Shown here in pieces: positions 11,003-22,215 of a stretch of 64,000 bases of DNA. Location of the stretch: the NCBI GenBank assembly GCA_009733775.1, contig WOGZ01000100.1:42739-106738 (forward strand), read 5' to 3'. Source of the DNA: Alectoria sarmentosa (Eukaryota > Ascomycota > Lecanoromycetes > Lecanorales > Parmeliaceae). Under the pieces are notes generated by a model that made no database searches, was not told the DNA's origin, and worked only from the letters and a program-made list of their open reading frames with translations. The position numbers were made by a program, and so were the translations under genes. Every line of letters begins with the position of its first letter. Within the stretch, counting starts at the first letter, position 1.

Positions 11003-12983
11003 TCGCAATCAACGACATGCAACAACTTCGTCAACCCGGACCTCGTCGTCATCCACAAAATCAGTCAAAGCTTTAGGTGGAACACCCCATTTTGCCACCA
11101 ATTCTTTTGAGTAGCTCCTGCCGTAGCACTCCGTGATATTATTCTCCGGACGAGACAGCCAAGCTCCTAGGGGTGAAGCTTGACCATACTTTATCAGCAT
11201 GGACTGGAAAGCGTCGCTCAGATCTACGTGCCATGGTCAGTATTCTGTGGCATCCAGAGATGATCACCGCCCACCACTGAGTTCCATTGGTGAGGATATG
11301 CCTAAAGTGTATGCACATGAGATATCTGGATCGGCCGTCTCGAAATTTCGTGCACGCGATAGATGTAAGCCCTCAGGAAGAGGAGTCCCTAGCATAGAAA
11401 GGTCAAAAAGGGTTCTGAGTGGTATCTGGGGTTGATGAGCGGTCACCTTCAGGGATTTCCCACACATATTGCTGCTCAGGAGCTTTGTAGTCCGCTGGGA
11501 AGTCTGGTTCGGGGTTGCCGACCATAAGAAAAAGAGCTAGGTCATAGCACATGCGATAATGTCTTATTGGCCATTTAACTTCTACAATGAGCATTGGCCG
11601 TGGTTGTTTGGAGGATGACTTGGACTTACATGGGTCATCTGGGTGTATGAGCCCATCCTCCGCTACAAGGGCCTCTCCAATCTCGGTAAATTCTGATTCA
11701 AGAGTCCAGGTGTCCGAAAAGTTCAGAGTTCCCTTTATCGCTTCGCCCCCGGGATTCAAGTCGACATACTTTTGCAATCTCCAACATCGGCAACGGGCAA
11801 GATATACCAGTCTCGATGGAAAATGGAGAAGCGGTGCACGACAAGATAGATGTGCGACAGTACTTTTCACTGGGGTCCTTTTCGCAAGTGTCATCCTACA
11901 AGCGAAAACGCTCCAGTTTTTCGTCCCGGCGAGAATCGACTTATAGCCCAACAGGGCCAGGCAGCTCATATTCTTCCGATGTCAAATTTTGGCAAGATAA
12001 ATGCTGCAGCTGGATATTTTAAGATGAAGAGCTCTGCCTTCGCAGCTCTGTACGTTTTACGAATCCTTACATAATCAGAGATAGCTCTTTGAGAGTGAGT
12101 TTGAGAAACTGCACCAACTCTGTTGGAACATCCCGGACTCCACTACGCCCCACGGTCAGGCGTGGCTTTTATAAGGCTCCCCTACTCAAGCTGTTATAGC
12201 TTTTTCTCAGTGTTTCCATTCATCGGTTTCACATTTGTCTCAGTGCCTCCGCGTGAGTCCGTACTCTGTGGCGAGAAATGACCTTTAGACGGATGAAAGG
12301 ATGTTTGCGTGGTCTAAGTCCTCAATGAGCTCAAAAAAACAGGGATCGTGGAGGATGCAACTGCATAGATGGTGCGATGGTTTCCTGAGATGGGTTGAAA
12401 TACGACTGGTCCTTGTTTTCCTCCGGGTAGTCCTTATCCTCAGTGCCACGAAAGCCACACTCGGAGAGGCTTTTTTAGAGCCAGGGGGACACTAGTTGTG
12501 TCGGCTTGAACACCTTACTCCAAGATCCCACCCATCCTCGGCGTTCTCGACCACAATGCCGACGAGCCATGATTCACTTCAACGAAAGGTCAACTTCAAG
12601 ATGACGGTCACGTCAGTGAAGATGTCCACTTGGTCTTGTCCCACCAAAGGAGATCTCGCTAAGGTGTCTGTCTCTTCTTCAGCCCCCGCTTGAACGCGGG
12701 ATTGAGAGGAAAACTTTTTCTATTTCGGAGGCGAAAGATAACTAGACTTTTTCGACCTAGCGGCGGGCATTATGAGCCCTAAGGTACCTTAGCGGAGGGC
12801 TTGCTTTGCGACAACTGTATCTAGCTGATACTCCAAATAATAACCGCTAATAAGCGGTTTCTTGGTAATGTAACCTATTATTGCTGAAGTTGGGAGGGTA
12901 TCGACTGATTTGCTTCGAGGGCCGGCCAAATGGAGAGAGGGTGATAGGTACTAGTATTTATGGTGTGTGTGGATAGGGGCTTA
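11003..12983. other. Gene-poor stretch before the AT-rich island
   Basis: Apart from the 188-aa minus-strand frame, nothing is supported. At 12779-12792 there is a perfect 14-bp palindrome (CTAAGGTACCTTAG), and near 12842 AACCGCT and AGCGGTT form a small hairpin. These lie just outside the transposon described next. Confidence 0.5.
11403..11969 (-). CDS. Hypothetical protein, 188 aa, possible EVK nuclease-like motif
   Basis: Minus-strand frame of 188 aa, unrecognised. The stretch from about residue 70 on reads like real protein: an acidic region (LESEFTEIGEALVAEDG), a basic-serine linker, then PRPMLIVEVKWPIRHYRM and a hydrophobic helix. An Asp followed about 20-25 residues later by E-x-K inside a beta strand is the shape of a PD-(D/E)xK nuclease core, but this is weak pattern matching and no other family signature supports it. 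The first 60 residues look like random coding of a non-coding strand, so the true start or a missing upstream exon is uncertain. It may be a fragment. Confidence 0.3.
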   Translation of the reverse strand: MSCLALLGYKSILAGTKNWSVFACRMTLAKRTPVKSTVAHLSCRAPLLHFPSRLVYLARCRCWRLQKYVDLNPGGEAIKGTLNFSDTWTLESEFTEIGEALVAEDGLIHPDDPCKSKSSSKQPRPMLIVEVKWPIRHYRMCYDLALFLMVGNPEPDFPADYKAPEQQYVWEIPEGDRSSTPDTTQNPF

Positions 12984-14133
12984 CAGCTCGGTAGGGGTAT
13001 ACTAAAAGCCGGCGGGGGTGGGCACATTCTGAGTATATGCGATTCAGTAGGGGTACACGGATACGCTCAGCATATGCATCAACTTCATCGGGGGTAGGAA
13101 TTTTTTCGGGGGTGTCAAATATTTTAAGAATTTTAGATTTTGGTGATAATCAATTATATAGCTTATGCGTAACATATGTTAATCAACAAATTAACACATA
13201 CTCTTTATTTATTTTTTAAAATAAACTAAATATTCTCGCTCAATTCGAAAATATATATTTTTTATTTTTTTTTTGAAATTAAATACTTTATAAAAAAAAT
13301 CAAAAAAAATCGACATATGCTCAATATATGTTTTTTTTTTTTTTTTTTAAATATTTTATATATACTTTTTTAGTATATGTTCAGCATATACTTAATATAT
13401 ATTTTATATATATTTTATTTTATATATACTTAGCATATATTTAGTATATTTTTTAAAAATTATTTATTTATATTTAACGTATATTTTATATATGTTTTTT
13501 TGATATATGTTTAGCATACAGTCGACGCTCGCTATAACGAAACGACAAAATCATCAATGTTAATCCGTTATAGCGAGATTTCGTTATAGCGAAAATACGC
13601 TAAGCTCAATTTAGGTAAAGCTAAACATGAAGCTAGTATCTTAGTCATAAAACTTAATTAATGCATGCTAAATTTTACATAAATCGAGAACTTTTTATAT
13701 TTATACACATTTTATACGTGTATAATGTATGATTTTTGCATAAAATTCCGTTAATGTGAAGAAATAATTCCGTTATACGGTTATAGCGAGAGATTCCGTT
13801 ATTTGTATGTAATTTTTGTGAAATCCGCGGGTTTCTTCCGTTGTATCGAGATTTCCGTTATACCGAATTCCGTTATAGCGAGCGTCGACTGTATATTCAA
13901 TATATGTTTTTTATATATATTTTTTTCAAAGCATATGTTTAACATATGCCCAGCATATGCTTCGTATATCTTCTTTAAACAAAACATCCATGCCCCCGAG
14001 ATCCTTAAAGCTCGTCGGGGGTACAAGCATACGTTCGGCATATATTTGAACCTGATCAGGGGTAGAGTCGAATACGCTCGGCATATGCAAAGGCCGAACC
14101 CCCGCCGGCTTTTAGTGTACCCCTGTCGAGCTG
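12984..14133. mobile_element. TIR element, ~1.15 kb, non-coding, TA-flanked
   Basis: The two ends are inverted copies. The left end begins CAGCTCGGTAGGGGTATACT and the right end, reverse-complemented, begins CAGCTCGACAGGGGTACACT; both then read AAAAGCCGGCGGGGGT. In the first 36 bp I count three differences, all transitions. The dinucleotide TA flanks each end (12982-12983 and 14134-14135), and CAG...CTG ends with a TA duplication fit the Tc1/mariner/pogo superfamily. The interior is strongly AT-rich and has no transposase ORF. It contains many variants of a GCATATG core, including two longer direct repeats near 13050 and 14020. I infer a non-autonomous element, aged by RIP-like mutation, with a second element inserted into it. 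Confidence 0.7.
13519..13891. mobile_element. Nested 373-bp MITE, pogo/Tc1-like ends
   Basis: The left end starts CAGTCGACGCTCGCTATAAC and the right end is its exact inverse over 21 bp; TA flanks both sides (13517-13518 and 13892-13893). The interior repeats a CGTTATAGCGA motif in both orientations. No ORF encodes a transposase. The CAGTCGACNCTCGNTATAACG type of end is seen in pogo/Tigger-like DNA transposons. The element sits inside the larger TIR element at 12984-14133, so it arrived later; its ends are perfect while those of its host have diverged. Confidence 0.85.
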
Positions 14134-14890
14134 TAACCCATGTGGGGATGATGTGCAGTGGGGGCGTAAAGTGATACCCTTCGGAAGAGCATCGGAAGCT
14201 AGTTACATGCGCTACCCACATGTGGCTAGTCTAGCATGAGTCCTGATCCGAGCTCTTCTAGCAGTCTTTCCATGACCTTCAAGAACTCCCTCGCAGCCAA
14301 CCTACACCCTTGGTATAAATTTCATTCCTACGCTCTTACACACTGACGTCTGTACTGTTCGCTGTTCTTATCGTCCCTTCTGCTATGACCGATGGTGGTG
14401 ATAGAAGAACTTACGGCATTACTCAACTTTGACATAGGGTTTTTTTGCTCTTAGTTTCATTATGGAGACTACAAATCTAGACCGATTAGATCATGTCTGT
14501 TCCAATAGCGATCGATCCCGACCTGATTTCAACCTGTTCCTGTCATTGGAAGTCTCAGATGTTCTCAATACGCGAAGTTGGTTCTTATGCTGTCCTGACC
14601 CACGTTGTCGCCGTTGCCAACCTGCTTCTCTATTCAGAACCTCGGAGCTGAATCAAATATTTTGGATTGTCTGAGTGACCACAACGCTTGTTTGCGATGT
14701 CCCACCCGACTTTCGGTACCGTGAGTGATTTCTTTGCAGAGCTTGGTGATAGATTATGAGCGCAATCTTTATTGGTATCTTATGAAAACTGCATTATCTC
14801 TTGACTTATAACAGCAGTTCAGAGACTACAGAACACAGAAACCACCGAACTGACTAGGTACTTGTATCTGACCGTGTACAATACACTATA
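14134..14890. other. Intergenic, no gene seen
   Basis: Ordinary-composition spacer between the AT-rich island and the next gene remnant. No ORF with motif, no RNA gene recognised. Confidence 0.45.
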
Positions 14891-15861
14891 ATGGCCGACA
14901 TGGCAAACCCTATTGGCAAGGCCATCCTCACCATCCTTGACGTGTTCGGCTCAGCGGTAGGCTTCACTGGCTTCCTTCCCAACGAATTTCCTAACAAAGG
15001 AATGCACATAGTCGATCGACAGCAGCAAGCCCAGGATTCAATGGTGCGCGTCGTGGTCGCACTCAACAGTGTCGAAGACTCAGAAAAGCCGATGGACCCA
15101 TACCAGCCGTCGTCGCCTTTGACGAATTCAAAAATACCATTGGTGCCTCAGATTGGAGCCGAGAATTCGGTCACATCGAATCTGGGGGTTACGCGGATAT
15201 CTGGGTCTCGCAGAATAAAGGCCCCGGTCGACAAGCTACATATCTACAACTTCTAGGCCATGATGACGGTATCTGCATTTCCTATTTTCTCAACTTTGAG
15301 GGGATGAGTTGCCAAGAGGGGAGTTGGGAGACATGGGTAGGGCGTGCGGCAAGCGGTACTACTCTTTGAACATTGTCATTGGGGACAACGGTCACCGTCC
15401 TTGTGAGTATCTTTCTTGCAAACAGGGTACCAATATCCGTAGCATAATAGTTGAAGTATTCCACGGTACTAATGGTACACTACTGTTGAAGACTGTACTT
15501 GGCTGACCAGAGATGCAAGCCGCGATGGCAGTGACAAGATCAACACAATGAAGGTTCCCCCACCTCGGCACATCAGGCCTATACCGATTTCACCGCAGGC
15601 TACAACACCGACCCCGGTTTCTACTGTCGGCAGCCCACTGTGCTCTTCCGCTGGAAGTTCAGCTACAAGCTTGAGTACGATGGTTACGAGCTCGATGGAT
15701 TACCTGACTCAGGAAGAATAAACTTCTGGTATGCTGAAGACAGAGACTCTATGCCCCGCAAGAAGCGCAGCCAGCCGGCTCGAGGCTCTTCAAAGTTTGA
15801 GGGCCGTTTGATTACAATTGTACACAAACTGCATAGTTGCACGAGAGCTTTGTCGGAATGA
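14891..15861 (+). pseudogene. Frameshifted conserved fungal protein (TWxD/GDMGRxCGK type)
   Basis: This locus encodes pieces of a conserved fungal protein of unknown function. Recognisable blocks in order are PAVVAFDEFKN, a tyrosine-rich YLQL strand followed by DDGICISY, GDMGRACGKRYY-like, CTWLTRDAS and DFTAGYNTDPGFYC. They sit in different frames. One shift is needed near 15090, one near 15300 and one at the C-run near 15555. The intron 15413-15490 has good consensus and joins HRP to YCTWLTRD, so splicing explains only one of the interruptions. No signal peptide is visible at the ATG at 14891, though relatives are often secreted. With three frameshifts the gene should be non-functional unless the assembly is wrong at homopolymers. 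Confidence 0.65.
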
Positions 15862-16949
15862 TAATTCTCATCGTCCGGACTCTGTCTCGTATTCAGAAAA
15901 TGTGTACTATGATATGGGAACAAAAGTCTTTTGGACACTATGCAATGGTGGGCAAGTAGAGAAAGAGTGTTATGATATGGCCACGCATTCTCAGGTAACG
16001 GGCTCAGGGCACGTAAAGAGGAACCACGTTCGTGTGGAGGACTGGAATTGAAGAACCGAGGCATTGCTCTTCGCGGTGGAATCCTCTCGCACAGAAAACA
16101 TATCCGGTCCAGAAAGTCTGCATTATCATTCGGACGGCTAAAATTACAAGTGTGTAGGTGAACATACATTCTGCGACTGTTTTCCGTCACTTTCGTCCGA
16201 CGGTATGGAGACAGACCATCCTATCGCTTCATCACCTGCTCTTTTCCAGCCTTTTCCGAGTATGATCTCCTGGGGAGTGCTCCAGATACAGAGCGGATCC
16301 CTGCTTACCATGCATAGATGTCTGTATTACCATGTTTTTGCTGAGATACATATGTGTGTCAGCAAGGCCCACCAGGGTTGCCACCAGCATACTCACCGCT
16401 TTCTTACTGCCAAACCATTCATCTCCTGAGGAAGAGTTGTAAGTATCTTGTACTCGGCGCGAGGGTAGGATATATCTTATCATCTCCACACAATTTGAAG
16501 TTAGGGAGAAGGTTCGTCGCATAGCCTGATGTCGTCCCTCGCCTCCGCGCATTCCGGGGGTGCTTACTGTGCGCCCTGCTCTTAAGCGAACTCGAAATCC
16601 GTGGCTCCCAGTATATGCACTCTTATCATTCTCCGCACCGAAACTCACCGCTTTGTGGATCGTGAGCCAAGCCTTTGGCCGAATGCGTCGCCTCGACGAA
16701 ATCATTGCTCAACAGGTTGACTTCGCAGCAGGTAGGTCTGAAAGGTCGGTGAGAGAATCGGATAGAATAACGAGGGAGGCTAAATGCTTTGTCGCCGGCG
16801 ACTTTTCTCATGCAATATATAACGGCCCTCGAAATGCCCCTCATGACAGCTCTCAATCATCTTCAGCACTCGCCTTTGGACTATCTTTCCAACACAAAGA
16901 AATTGTCTTCAGTAAAGTAAGCCACAGAACGCACCTCGCTTTCGCAACC
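15862..16949. other. Intergenic, no gene seen
   Basis: No supported gene. A TATATAA box (16817-16823) lies about 130 bp upstream of the double-psi barrel gene and may be its promoter element. Confidence 0.45.
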
Positions 16950-17481
16950 ATGAAGACTCCCACCCTCGCCTTTATCCCTCTCCTCCTCCATTTGGCCAAG
17001 GCCTACACAGGCGACATGACCTACTACGACGCAGGTACGTCCCAACCCGCAACCAACACCCCAACATCATTCACCCCCTTCCCTCCCCCATCACTATCCC
17101 CTGCACCACACTAACCTCCCTCCTCCCCTCACAGGCCTCGGCTCCTGCGGCTACACCTCCACCAACGCCGACGCCATCGTCGCCCTCTCCACCGAAATCA
17201 TGAACAACGGGCCCAACCCCAACGACAACCCCATCTGCGGCTCCTCCATCAACATTTACAACCCGGCCACCGGCTCCACCACGGCCGCCACCATCGTCGA
17301 CACCTGCCAGGGCTGCGCCGAATACGACATCGATGTCAGCCCGAGCGTTTTTGAAACGGTGGATCCGAATGGGTTGAGTGACGGGAGGATTGTCGTTGAT
17401 TGGGGAGGGAGTAAGGTGGGGGGGAAGAAGAGGGCGGTGAGCAGGTTTGGGAGGGGGGGGGGGTTCAATGGGACGGGTTAG
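16950..17481 (+). CDS. Secreted double-psi beta-barrel (RlpA/barwin-like) protein
   Basis: Two exons, 16950-17034 and 17135-17481, give 143 aa. Residues 1-18 are a signal peptide cut before YTGDMTYYDAG. The mature protein shows the hallmarks of the RlpA-like double-psi beta-barrel fold shared with expansins, barwin and Asp f 7-type allergens: GDMTYYD, GSCGYTSTNAD, ICGSSINIYN, then VDTCQGC and DIDVSPSVFETV, ending in VVDWGG. The cysteines of the CGY, ICG and CQGC motifs can form the conserved disulfides. Such proteins are secreted and may loosen polysaccharide or bind chitin; enzymatic activity is unproven. The C-terminal 20 residues (GKKRAVSR then Gly-rich) are encoded across a G-homopolymer and may be imprecise. 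Confidence 0.85.
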
Positions 17482-18992
17482 GGGTATGAAGAAGGGGGGG
17501 AGGGTGGTGAGAGATTGGGTGGGGATAGGAGGAGAGGGATCTGCGGCCAGCGGTTGTGAAATTATTGGCGGACGCGGAGGTTTTGGGGGCACGCTGGCAT
17601 GTCCTGCGCTATAAATCCGTGTGATCTCCTCGTACTATAGAAAAAGAAATGGGCAATCAATGACACCGTACCCCTCCCTACCCCAAGCACAAATTGCCTC
17701 GAAATGATTCCTTAATTTGTGGTCGGGTTCCATGCGTGCTCATACTCCGTACTAAACAGAGGCTGGTTTTCCGTGCTTTCCAGCATCCGTGATGTCTTGT
17801 AACAAGGTCGCTCGCTGGATGTAGTTCGCAAATCCCTCATTTCAAACAACTATCGTAGAGGAAATGTCGTGGTGCAGCTGGCTATACTGACGCTGTTTGA
17901 CAGATTGGTGACATTCGCCGTCAGGCCAGAATAGAAGCATTGACGGACGTGCGCCCTAGTCCCTTAGCTCTCTGCTTCGTCTGTTTTCTTTATGGAATTC
18001 TTTCGCTGAATTTCATTTCAGATCTACTAGTTGCGTATGTTTAAGGGGTTGGCTACGAGCTTTGGGGGGTGAGCGGTATGTGGATGGATGGATGAATGGA
18101 TGAATTTAAAAGAATACGACGAATAGGAAAAGGAATGAAATGTTGGGTGGAGAGGAGTAGAATGAATACGAAAGTTTAGAATAGGAATGAAACATGGGTG
18201 GAGAGGAGTGGTTGGAGGAGGCTGTTTTGAGAGGTGAGAGGAGTGGGGTCGCGGTGACTGGGAGTGGAGTGAGGGGGTTGACAGTGGAGTGGATGCGGGA
18301 TGCGGGATGCGGGATGAGGGATGAGGGAAGAGTGAGCAAGGGGAAGGAAATGAAGGGGAGGGATGAAGAGTCGACTGGGGGGGATGGATGAAGGGTGAGG
18401 GATGAGTGGTTAGGAGGAGAGGGGAAGAGGGGGAAGAAGGAGAGAGGGGGAGAAGGGGAGAGGAGACGGGTGATGGGATGAGGGGTGATAAGGGCGATGG
18501 TGGGATGGTGGGATGAGGGGGGTGAGGGTGATAAGGGCAATGGTGGGATGGTGGGAAAGAGGGATTGCGCGAAGAGTAGGATGAGAAATGGGTGATGGAT
18601 ATAGGATGAGATGGATTTGTCGGCACTGATGAGCTAGGTGTGCAGAGTAGAGGGAGAGGAAGAAGGAAAGGAGGCGGGAAGGGGAAGGGAAGGGGTGATG
18701 AAAGAAAGAGGAGACGATGAAATGATGATGGAGAGGGGGAATAGGAAATCATCGCTACGATTGATAGATGGTTTTAAAAAGACGGGCATTGAACGAGTTC
18801 GTGATGAGATTGAGTCCTAACGCGGAGCATATGTAAATCCTCGTCCATATCTGTGCGATAGTGAAGACGGGGTGAGTCTTCTTCTTCTGTTGTGTGGGGA
18901 AATTATAGTGGTCGACGTTCTTGGCGATGCGGGAAAGAGAGGGAGATATCTAGCAAGCATTCTGTTCTATTCATGGCGATTCTCTCTTTGCC
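17482..18992. other. Intergenic with purine-rich tract
   Basis: No gene. The first 550 bp are unremarkable and the rest is the G/A-rich tract listed separately. A 241-codon minus-strand frame exists only because the complementary strand is C/T-rich and lacks stops. Confidence 0.6.
18050..18745. repeat. Purine-rich low-complexity tract
   Basis: About 700 bp in which the plus strand is almost entirely G and A with scattered T, built from degenerate GGGATGA, GGATGG and GGGGAGA units (for example three tandem GGGATGC at about 18297-18315). Repeated GGG and GGGG runs could form G-quadruplexes or triplex DNA. It lies downstream of the AAA ATPase gene (3' side) and of the secreted barrel gene. Confidence 0.8.
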
Positions 18993-21452
18993 TTATTTCA
19001 GCGCTTTGGCCTCATTCCACGCCTCCACGACCTCGAGCACGGATTCGATATGCTTGACGTCCAGTCGTTGAGAATTCTCCCGTGCGATGCTTCGGGCGCT
19101 TCCGACTGCGTGCTTGATCTGTGGTGCCTTGTCAGTATTACCATTTCTTGGAGTCTCTGCTCGTGGATGAGTGAAGGCAGGTAACGTACTTGACGCCCGT
19201 TCATGACGTGTTGGGCTAGCTTCTCGATTTCGGAGGAGGCTACGAGCCCGTCGGCGCGCTCGATGAACATTTTCCAGATCGCGAGACGCGCTGCGATGTC
19301 TAGGTCTGGATAGTGGATGGAGAAGTGGATCCGGCCTGCGTGCTGTGATTAGCCAGTGTTGGATGGGTGGAAGGCGGAGACTTACTCTCGAAAGCGGGAT
19401 CGCAGTCTCCGATGCGGTTGGTGGTGAGGATGAGTATTCCTTGAAAGTACTCCAGCTGCCGCAGGAAGATCGAGACCAGAGCGTTTCTTGCTACGTCTTT
19501 GGTGTCACGCTCTTGTAGAAACACGTCCGCTTCATCTAGTAGCAGTACGGCGGACCATCGGTGTGATAGTTCTAGGATTAGGGTCAATTGCTTGTCGACC
19601 TTCTCCACATCCGTTCCGAGCTCGCCAGCGCTGACGGCGTATAGCGGTCTCTTTGTGACCTCGGCAACAGCTTCTGCTGTCAACGTCTTACCACAGCCAG
19701 GACGGCCGCTAAGCAATCCGATCAGACCGAGACCTTTGCCTTGAATGACATCGTCATAGCCTGTGCCTTTTGAGGAATGCTGCTTGACGAGTGAGTGTAT
19801 CAGTGTTTTCTGTTTCGCACCAATGACGAGCGAGTGGAATGGCTCGTCACTCCAGACGACTTCTTGTAGTCGAGAGACTGGAAAGCCGCCCCATTTCTTG
19901 TCACCGAAGCCAAAGCCTCCGACAAATGGCGCACAGATGAGGTGTTGATCGTCCGTCAGCTGCGTCCTGTCGAGTGTCGACTGGACGGTCGGGATGCAGG
20001 CCCAGTTAGGGTTGTAGGTGCGGAAGGAGGCAGTGTCAATTATTGCTCGGCCATGGGTGCTGAACTTGAAGCGATTTACCTCGTAGCGGTCGTTCATTGT
20101 TTCTCGCATAGCCGGCCCGCTGGTCTCCCAGTATGTGTTACCGATCATACGGGCGTACTTCTTGCCCCTCTCAATGACCTCTTTCCGAATTTGCTCTGGG
20201 TCCGCGGCATACTCCAGAGGGTACACGATGAGGTCTTGGATTCTTCTCGCGCCATCATACTGGTCGATTTCCAGATCGGAGTGGAGATCGGGTCGGCTGG
20301 CTATGCCTAGATCTTTGGTATACCCGAATTTGAGCCCGTCGTCTGCGATCATGTCGCACATCACGTGCCAGTAGGGTGTGCCGTCTTTTCGGTATCGCTG
20401 CCGGATGCGACGCATTAGTAGCACCTGAGGCTGTTCGGTGTATTGGTGGAAATGGTACATCATGCAGTTGGGCGTAAATAGAGCCCAGAGCAGGGACCAT
20501 GTGATCTCATTGGCGGGGAGCATGTTTTCCAAACTGGCGATGTTACTTCCGTGTTGTTCTTCGACATATTGTAACGCGACTGAGAGGTCTGCGGTGAGGG
20601 AGGAATCTGGAGTTTCCCTCTTCTCTTCGAGTGATAGCCGGTCTTCTAGCGCGAATCGCGAGTGGAAGAAGAGCGCCGGATCGGCCTATATGTCATACAG
20701 AAAGGTCAGCGAGGCAGCTTGACCAGAATCAGCAGGTAAGTGGCCAGAATGCGGGCTTCAATGACTGTTTCAGTCTCGAAATTACTGAATGAGCACAGGA
20801 GATGCTGGCGTTGAACAGGCGATTTCCAGTACATTCCTTCGGCCAGGTGCCACTCCTTGCCCAAATCGCAAGACGCCATTGTCAATAGCTGCAGCGTTCG
20901 ACGAAATAGAACAAGCCAGTGCTCCGGAGAAGTGACAGTTATGCTCGTCGAGATACAGAATGACTTACGAATGGGGGCTCCTTGAGGAGCGATAGACCCT
21001 CGACATCTTTATTGATCTGGATGAGGATGTCGCGGAGGGCTGGGCTTTTGACGTCGACTTCGGTGTGGGTATGCTGGCCTTTGTGGTTGATGATGCGTCT
21101 TTCGACCAAGACCGGCTTCTTCCTGTCAAGCTTTTTGTCTGGTTTGCCGGATTTGACAAGCTTTGTGGTGTATGTTCGCCTGGTAAGATCAGTATTGGGT
21201 ACGATTTGCTGCGAAAATCCTTAGAAAGGCTCACAAATCAAATCTAGAATCACCATGTCAGTCTAGGTTCAGGGTCACGCAACGCGTATTGTAGCTGAGT
21301 CAAACTCACACTTCGGCGTATCGTAAGATGCGATTTGGACCTGGCTTTCCGGATTCTACTTTGTCCTTCTCATCGCTTTTCACACTCGTCACACTCACTT
21401 GGACCTCTTTTTTAGTATCCTGTCCACCGCTGTCGATGAGGATTTCTCCCAT
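18993..21452 (-). CDS. Fungal AAA+ ATPase with long N-terminal region
   Basis: Read on the minus strand. Secure exons are 20969-21190 (approximately), 19386-20685, 19190-19335 and 18993-19118, with introns 20686-20968, 19336-19385 and 19119-19189. The first exon probably starts at the ATG at 21452-21450; the junction between it and the next exon is unresolved. The central part (PANEITWSLLWALFTPN ... RRIQDLIVYPLEY) matches the region preceding the ATPase core in fungal AAA proteins (DUF7025 in Pfam, from memory). The AAA core shows Walker A GRPGCGKT, Walker B VLLLDEADVFL, the sensor TTNRIGDCDPAFESR and a C-terminal helical lid. Such proteins are thought to be ATP-driven remodelers; substrates are unknown. 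It is divergently arranged with the NACHT gene at 22216. Confidence 0.85.
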
Positions 21453-22215
21453 TGGTTGGAGACTGGGGCTTCCCCCTTCTCGGTATGATTAAGGTGAAAA
21501 GTGCTCGGGTGGTAGATGGGCCTTAGATTGACTGTCGCTCTTTCTAACGGGGAGACACCTGACGATTGCGCTAAATGAATGAAGGCTTTGGGGATAAATT
21601 TGATGTTATATGATCTCGCAGGTCAAGCAAACTTGTACTAGGCCTCACCGATGCTGTGGCTGGGGACCGCTTACATTCAGCTGAGAGTGTGCGCGTTTTC
21701 CGCAGCTTGGCCGCGACTCGCGCAGCTTAGACGTCTTGATGGAGCTAGAGAGGTTCTGAAGTAGTAAGGCGAATCAGATAGGCCAATCTAGACGCGCTTG
21801 AGGTTGAGTATTCGTGGCGGAGTCGCCGTTACTGAGCTTGTCAATTGTCATGTTCTATTGAGATTTGAGTGTAAACAAAGTTTGCCTAATTTTACTCAGC
21901 CCCCGGGAAGGTACCTAAAGTAAGCTTCCTTATTTCTGTCCAATCAGATTGGTGGGTCGAAATATCAACCCTCACTTGCCTCAGCTCATTGCCTGGTACT
22001 AGAGAATTAGATATCTCTCACCGCCTTCCTGTGGCTTGTCGCTGCACTTCGCCCATGTCATAGGACATGTTATGAATATCAAGCTCACTTCCTACAACGC
22101 ATGAGCTGAGTAGAAAGATCAATCCATTTCGCATCTCTTGCTGCTACACAAGAAACCCACCTGAGGACTGCTTCGTCTTTCGCCCGCAATCGTGACGATA
22201 CACGAGCCAGCAAGC
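21453..22215. promoter_or_regulatory. Divergent promoter region, AAA ATPase / NACHT gene
   Basis: 763 bp separate the two divergent start codons. Within it CCAATCAGATTGG at 21940-21952 is an inverted pair of CCAAT boxes, the site bound by the fungal CBF/HAP complex, and another CCAAT lies near 21783. No other ORF is supported here. Shared regulation is inferred from layout, not shown. Confidence 0.5.

Noticed and set aside
16232..16705. 157-codon minus-strand ORF upstream of the barrel gene
   Set aside because: No motif; composition (Arg, Ser, His) suggests chance.
18027..18752. 241-codon minus-strand ORF
   Set aside because: It is composed of Ser, Pro, His and Leu from a low-complexity C/T-rich strand that simply lacks stop codons; parallel frames are also open.
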